From: Saccopteryx bilineata
Lineage: Eukaryota > Chordata > Mammalia > Chiroptera > Emballonuridae
NCBI RefSeq assembly: GCF_036850765.1
Contig: NC_089490.1
Location: 127,934,522 to 127,998,521 of the forward strand
DNA: 64,000 bases
Direction of reading: 5' to 3'
Shown here: piece by piece, positions 58,985 through 64,000 of the stretch
Numbering within the stretch: position 1 is the stretch's first letter
Layout: each line of letters begins with the position of its first letter
Program-made: the position numbers and the translations under genes
Notes under the pieces: model-generated
Told to the model about the DNA's origin: nothing
What the model saw: only the letters and a program-made list of their open reading frames with translations
Database searches by the model: none

Positions 58985-59177
58985 CAGCATTGCAGTGAGC
59001 CCCATTCTTAGCTCACATCAGAATCACATGGGGAGATTTTTTAAAATTCTGTTGCCCAAGCTACACCCCAGACCAATTACCTCAGATTCTCTGAGAAGAG
59101 TTCCAAGCATCACTACTTTTTAAAAGTCCCTAAGTGATTATTATGCTGAGCGGCTAATGTTGAGAACTACTGCTCTA
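58985..59177. repeat. MER5-type hAT-Charlie fragment
   Basis: 'gaatcacatggggagatttt', 'agctacaccccagaccaatt' and a right end 'gttgagaactactgctc' follow MER5A/B. It splits an old L1. Confidence 0.65.
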
Positions 59178-59330
59178 GCCCTTTCTAAGCACTTATATAC
59201 ACATAAGCAGCCAATCACACACACACACATACACACACAGCAGTATATTTATATTACATTGAGCTTTTTTCTCCACAATTAACATCTCAGATATTTTTAG
59301 AGCAGTCCATATGAATCAAATTATTTTAAA

Positions 59331-59693
59331 ACTCTTTTTTTTTTAATTTTTAATTTTATTTTTTTTACAAAGACAGAGAGAGAGTCAGAGTGAGGGATAG
59401 ACAGGGACAGACAGACAGGAACGGAGAGAAGAAAAGCATCAATCATTAGTTTTTCGTTGCGCATTGCAACACCTTAGTTGTTCATTGATTGCTTTCTCAT
59501 ATGTGCCCTGACCATGGGCCTTCAGCAGACCGAGTAACCCCTTGCTTGAGCCAGCGATCTTGGATCCAAGCTGGTGAATTTTTGCTCAAACCAGATGAGC
59601 CTGTGCTCAAGCTGGTGACCTCGGCGTCTCGAACCTGGGTCCTCTGCATCCCAGTCCGATGCTCTATCCACTGCGTCACTGCCTGGTCAGGCT
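59331..59693 (-). mobile_element. SINE-B, reverse, with TSD
   Basis: Reversed SINE-B with 'ttgctcaaaccagatgagcc' and reversed head 'gcgtcactgcctggtcaggc'. GAATCAAATTATTTTAAA (59313-59330) and GAATCTAATTATTTTAGA (59694-59711) differ at two positions. Confidence 0.9.
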
Positions 59694-59714
59694 GAATCTA
59701 ATTATTTTAGAGGC

Positions 59715-60330
59715 ATAATGTGCATGTGCATATTTTTCAAGCCCTACCTCTATTGATGAACATTTGAGTTCTTTCTAAATTTTTTTTTCACTATTGCAAA
59801 CAATGCTGCAAAGTAGATACAGTATATCTTTGCTCGCATATGCAAGTACTGTTTGGAGAAAGATTCTAAAAGAATTTCTGGGTTGCCTGACCTGTGGTGG
59901 CGCAGTGGATAAAGCATCAGCCTGGAACGCTGAAGTTGCCGGTTCAAAACCCCGGGCTTGCCTGGTCAAGGCACATATAGGAGTTGATGATTCCTGCTCC
60001 TATCCCCGTCCTCTCTCTCTAAAATTTAATAAATAAAAATAAAAATAATTTCCAGGTTAATGTGTATGTACATTTGTTATTTTGATAGATACTGTCAAAT
60101 ACTTTCTGAAAATACTTCACCAATTTACATTCCACCCAACAGGGTGAGCTCTTAATATTATTGTTTAAGTTTTGCTAAGCTGATGGGCCAAAAGTAATAT
60201 TTCATTATTGTTTTAATTTGCCTTTTCCTGCTTATTTGTAAGATTATGCATCTTTTCATATATTTCTTGGTCATTTGTATTCTATTAATTGTCATGTATT
60301 TTGCCCATTTTCTTATGAGATTTTAACTTA
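59715..60330. repeat. Old LINE-1 fragment, split by a SINE
   Basis: 'ttgcaaacaatgctgcaaag', 'gttattttgatagatactgt', 'ccaatttacattccacccaa' and 'tttttcatatatttcttggt' follow a known L1 3' segment. The SINE-C at 59885 interrupts it; 58880-58985 may be its left continuation. Confidence 0.65.
59885..60045 (+). mobile_element. SINE-C
   Basis: 'tgcctgacctgtggtggcgc' head, B box 'ggttcaaaacc', AAAT-rich tail. The flanks 'agaatttctgggtt' and 'ataatttccaggtta' are a diverged duplication. Confidence 0.88.
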
Positions 60331-60689
60331 ATTAGGATTAGAGGAAATTCTATTTCTAAGAATATGACTAGTTGGAATGATCTTTCTGAGTGCTAGTTAA
60401 AATAGAAATGTAAATTATTTCAAAAGCATTGAAGAGCTGGATAGATTGGGGAACACAATCTAAGGGAAGGCAGGAACTCAGGGAAGCAGAACAAGAAATC
60501 TACTTACGTAAGGAATTTAGTTTATAGTGGTCAGGACTGGTGTTACCTCGAAGTGCTTGGCAGAAGCAAAGTTGTGTTCTCCATAAAAACAAAAACACTT
60601 TCATCCTTAGCCTCAAGAAATTTCCAACAAAATTTTTCAGGGAAAATAAATATATCATAGTAAAAAACAAACAAAACCTCCCATTAAAC

Positions 60690-60885
60690 ACAAAAGGTAA
60701 AAAGATTATCAGCAAGATCCAGCCCACCTAGATAGGATTACCTCCCAATCTATAAATCCTTAACTTAATCTTATCTGTAAAATTCTTTTTGCCATGTAAT
60801 GTAACATATTCAGAGGTTCTGATGATTAGGATATGGACATCTCTGGGGATCTATTATTCAGCCTACCATAACAATATCAGTTCAT
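60690..60885 (-). repeat. MLT1-type LTR end
   Basis: 'tgtaacatattcagaggttc', 'tgatgattaggatatggaca' and 'attattcagcctaccataac' are the reverse end of MLT1-like LTRs. Confidence 0.6.
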
Positions 60886-61004
60886 TTCATTAGTTTGAAA
60901 TTGTAGAACTTTAAAATAATTATATAGACAAACTTAACAGCAGATTAGACACAACCAAAGAGAGAATTAGCAAACTGGATGACAGATCCAAAGAAATTAT
61001 CCAG

Positions 61005-61176
61005 TCTTGTTGTCATAACAAAGTACCACATAAAGGTGACTTAAACAACAAAATTAATTTTATTGCAATCCTTCCCGCTAGAAGTTCAAGATCCAGGTGC
61101 CAGTAGGGTTGGTTTCTGATGAGGACTATCCTTGGCTTGTATATGGCTGTCTTCTAACTACGTCCTGGTACTTTCG
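61005..61176 (-). repeat. MLT1-type LTR, interrupted by the L1
   Basis: 'gttgtcataacaaagtacca', 'gtgacttaaacaacaaaatt' and 'gtgccagtagggttggtttc' are a reversed MLT1 start. It stops at the 5' end of the L1 and should continue beyond the window. Confidence 0.7.
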
Positions 61177-61182
61177 GGAGGA

Positions 61183-61190
61183 TGACGTCA
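61183..61190. promoter_or_regulatory. CRE/ATF palindrome TGACGTCA at the L1 5' end
   Basis: A perfect 8-bp CRE lies 6 bp inside the presumed L1 start, next to 'gtaatggcggagtagg', which resembles the YY1 site that sets the start of L1 transcription in other mammals. Confidence 0.6.
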
Positions 61191-61639
61191 GAGTAATGGC
61201 GGAGTAGGAAGCGATACCGATAAATCTCCCCCAAAACTTAACAAGATCTTCAACCAGAAACAGAAAAACCTATACTTGGAGCCTCCAGATGCTTCGCAAT
61301 ACACCCGAAGGTATGGTCGAGTGAAAAATTGGCTAAATATATAACCAAACCCTGAAGGAAATAGGGAGTAAGAAATGCTCCACCTTCCTCACTAATCTAA
61401 ACAGGGCGGCTTTCTCTGGCAACTGTGAATATAGAAACTGAGGCGGGCAAAGGGGGTGAATACATCCAGGCCGCGGCACAAACGGCTGAACCAGGCTGTG
61501 GCACGGAGATCCTAGCCGAGGAAAAACTGATCCTGTGGCAAGCCGGGCAATACAAGCTAACACTCGCGCCAAACCCAAACAAAGAGAGACAAGCGGAACG
61601 GCCATTTTACCCGATCCCTGGTCGGTGCGCAGTTAGTGG

Positions 61640-62225
61640 GTGAGAGATTTCTTCCTAAGCCCCGGAAGTGGGTGTCCGTGTTACCCCACAGAGAGGCAGG
61701 GTCAGAGGCCTTTCTGTGGGCCGAAAGCAGAATCTCTGGGCAGCCCCAGCGCCCTGGGAAAGCCGCGCACGGGAGGGAGCGAGAACTAATTCCAACAGTG
61801 GAAATTTTCCGTGCTGGTGAGGGTTTCACTCAGAGGGAAACGCGGCCAGCCTCATATCCCGGTGTGCGCGCGCTGATAGGTAGTGAGCGATTCCTCCGAG
61901 TGCCTCGGCAGTGCGCGCCCGTGTTATCGCACAGAGGGGCAGAGTCAGGGGCCTTTGTGTGTGCAAAAGCGGAATCTCGGGCCGCCCCAGCGCCTTGCAA
62001 AAGCCGCGCACGGGGACGGAGCGAGACTCAATTCCAACGCTGCAACTTTTCCATGCGGTTGGGGGTTTCACTCAGAGCGTGAGACTGCTGGCCGGATATC
62101 CTGGTCTGCACGCGCAGACAGTGAGTGAAAGTTTCCTCCAAGTGCCCCGGAAGTGGGCGCCCGCCTGTGTTACCGGACAGAGTGGCAGAGCCAGAGGTCT
62201 TTGAGTGGGCGGAAAGCCCGCCTGA
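61640..62225 (+). repeat. Tandem monomers in the L1 5' UTR (about 2.4 copies of about 240 bp)
   Basis: Unit 1 is 61640-61882 (243 bp), unit 2 is 61883-62120 (238 bp), unit 3 is partial from 62121. Shared words in the same order are 'ccccggaagtgggYgYccg', 'tgttaYcg/c...cacagag', 'ccccagcgcc', 'aaagccgcgcacggg' and 'ggtttcactcagag'. Each unit starts with 'gtgag'. Confidence 0.88.
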
Positions 62226-63568
62226 TTATGCTAGCAGCTCTGACTGACTGAGCCTTACCCAGAGCCCTGTGCTGAGTGGGAATAGAGTGGGGAGTTGCCA
62301 GCTCTTTGAACCTCTTACTATCCAGGCAGAGGCAGCAGCAACCCCATAGCTGGATTATCAGGCTACTAATTGAGGAAGGAAAGACTAGGAGAAAGGCTCC
62401 AGGAACACGAACTCTCTCACTGTCGGAGCCTATAAATGCTAATGAGCCTTGACTCCCAACGAGACTAAAGCACAATACATGACATTGCCATAGAGACTTA
62501 TCAACTTTAAACCTCTACCTGAGCGTGCCAAAGGGGCAGAACCTGGGGTACAGAGTCACCGACCAGGAAGAGGGAGAGAAAAGAAAAAGCAAGAAGATAA
62601 CCTCTCAAAATCAAGAATAATCTGCAGACTTTATAACCTATCCCATTTTATTATATTTGTTCGTTTGTTTCTCTTATCTTCATTCTTGATACTTTTTTTC
62701 CTCCTCCAATTTGGCCGATTAACTCTCTGCCGGTCTTACTCTCTCCTCTCCTTGAACTACACTACCCATAAGTGTTACATCGCCCATTATCTTTTTTCTC
62801 CTCTTCCTTTCTCTCTATGAGGGTTGCACTCCAAAACCCTTAACTCTCTCTCTCTCCTTTCTTTTTTCTTCTTTTACTGGTTCCCTCTTTTTTTCTCTCT
62901 CTCTCTTTCTTTTCTCCCTCTATATTAGTTTCTTCCTTTCTCCTTTACATCTCCTCTCATTCAAACCTCAATAACAAACAAATTATCTTATCTGGGACTC
63001 AAACTTATGTTTGTGGCATTTTGGGGGTTTTTTACTTCACCTTTTTAACTCACTAGCAGTGCTCCCATCCCTGGCTCTCCATTTTATCTAGTTCTTGTTC
63101 CACTAAATACAATAGTATTTTTTTAATTTGTCCCCCCCATTTTTCTGTTTTCCTCTTATTCCTCTCATCATAACTCTTAGACAACCAACACCTAAAAGCA
63201 AATCATTTTATTCTTGACCCAAATTTTTTCCTTATTTGCTTTTTGTGGGTCCATACCCCCCTTTTTTTTTCCTTTTTTTTTTTTCTTTTTTTTGCCCCTT
63301 TATTACTTTTCCCCAATTCAGGACCTCCATCACAGGCATTGTTTGTTATAATTCACAGTTCACCACAAGATTTTCTCAAGAAAAAGGGGAGTGGAGAGGA
63401 AAAAAGGAGGGGGGAAATAATTTCTTTTTTTAAAAAATTATTATTTTATTTTTCTTTATTTCATTATTAATTTTTTAAAAAAAAAACAACTCTTTTTGAT
63501 TTTTTATTTTTTTTAACTTTTTATTCTTTATTAAATCTCATTAATACTATCAACAAAACCACCCTCAG

Positions 63569-63991
63569 ATGCCATTAAGGAAGAGAAAATCGAATATCAT
63601 GGATACAAAAGAAAGAGAGGTAACACAGCTAGATGAGGAAAAATCTATGGAGAAAAAATTTAATATATTGGAAACCTTGGAGCTAAATGACAGAGAATTC
63701 AAGATAGAAATCCTAAAAATCCTCCGAGATATACAAGAAAACACAGAAAGGCAATTTAGGGAGCTCAGAAAACAACTCAATGAACACAAAGAATATATGT
63801 CCAAAGAAATTGAAACTATAAAAACAAATCAAACAGAGATGAAAAACTCAATTCACAAGCTGAAAAACGAAGTAACAAGTTTAGCTAATAGAACAGGTCA
63901 GATAGAAGAGAGGATTAGTGAAATAGAAGACAAGCAACTTGAGGCACAACAGAGAGAAGAAGAAAGAGACTCAAAAATTAAAAAAAAATGA
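63569..63991 (+). pseudogene. LINE-1 ORF1 (ORF1p), N-terminal part with frameshift
   Basis: The frame starts MPLRKRKSNIMDTKEREVTQ and continues with a long charged coiled coil with Leu/Ile heptads (residues about 30-130) including NRTGQIEERISEIED, which matches the trimerising coiled coil of mammalian L1 ORF1p. ORF1p is an RNA-binding trimer that packages L1 RNA. At 63980-63988 a run of nine A leads to the stop TGA at 63989. With one base fewer, the frame would stay open and read into the usual downstream region. This is either a real disabling insertion or a homopolymer error in the assembly. The RRM and C-terminal domains lie beyond the window. Confidence 0.85.
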
Positions 63992-64000
63992 GATAGCCCT

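Larger units (their letters stand above)
61177..64000 (+). mobile_element. LINE-1, 5' end: promoter region and start of ORF1
   Basis: The element starts at about 'gggaggatgacgtcagagta' with the cleanly retained 5' end typical of a full-length L1. A YY1-like 'taatggcgg' follows the CRE. The 5' UTR has a GC-rich part with tandem monomers (61640-62225), a pyrimidine-rich T-run spacer (62640-63560) and ORF1 from 63569. The rest lies beyond the window, so whether ORF2 is intact is unknown. The sharp drop in GC from the monomers to the spacer is typical of L1 promoters. Confidence 0.92.

Noticed and set aside
61636..62204. Open frames across the L1 monomers, including one of 148 codons
   Set aside because: They exist because the GC-rich monomers repeat; they are not part of any known L1 protein and lie in the 5' UTR.

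Overview
The window is mammalian nuclear DNA: long non-coding stretches, CpG islands, MIR/L2/MLT-type ancient repeats, and many young tRNA-derived SINEs. The SINEs point to a bat, most likely a horseshoe or leaf-nosed bat (Rhinolophidae/Hipposideridae). That species guess rests on remembered SINE families and is moderate. Four SINE designs recur: SINE-A (about 390 bp, tRNA-like head, tail ending in 'cagcttcagaaaaat' plus A-run), SINE-B (300-420 bp, head 'cctgaccaggcggtggcgca', internal 20-bp 'ggcttgagc' repeats), SINE-C (about 170 bp, 'cctgacctgtggtggcgca'), and SINE-D (about 160-185 bp, VES-like). These letters are my own labels.

Layout. Positions 1-382 (minus) hold the first exon part of TMDD1, running off the left edge. 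About 2.37-6.85 kb (minus) is the last exon of FIGNL2: the complete coding sequence (4903-6837), a long putative 3' UTR with an ATTAAA signal near 2.39 kb, and a splice acceptor just upstream of the start codon. A CpG island at 30.2-31.1 kb holds a strong minus-strand splice donor at 30.76 kb and is the best candidate for the FIGNL2 promoter and 5' non-coding exon, which would make 6.85-30.76 kb one intron. From memory of the human 12q13 locus, SCN8A would lie beyond the left edge, and ANKRD33 (photoreceptor gene) and ACVRL1 beyond the right edge. No other protein-coding gene was recognised.

From 31.2 to 61 kb the sequence is intergenic: ancient L2/MIR/LTR fragments, nested SINEs, a solo ERV LTR (49.0 kb), three hAT-like DNA transposons with inverted ends (40.9, 50.1, 51.9 kb; a fourth is at 10.1 kb in the FIGNL2 intron), and a block at 45.56-45.92 kb with a cluster of homeodomain, CRX/OTX and MAF/NRL-like sites. 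The last 2.8 kb is the 5' end of a LINE-1 in plus orientation: a CRE palindrome at its start, a GC-rich 5' UTR with about 2.4 tandem monomers of about 240 bp, a T-rich spacer, and the start of ORF1, which is shifted out of frame in an A-run just before the window ends.

I see no new multi-gene system. The most useful leads are the L1 tandem promoter monomers, the AT-rich 855-bp transposon, the degenerate ATPase motifs in FIGNL2 and the candidate enhancer at 45.7 kb.
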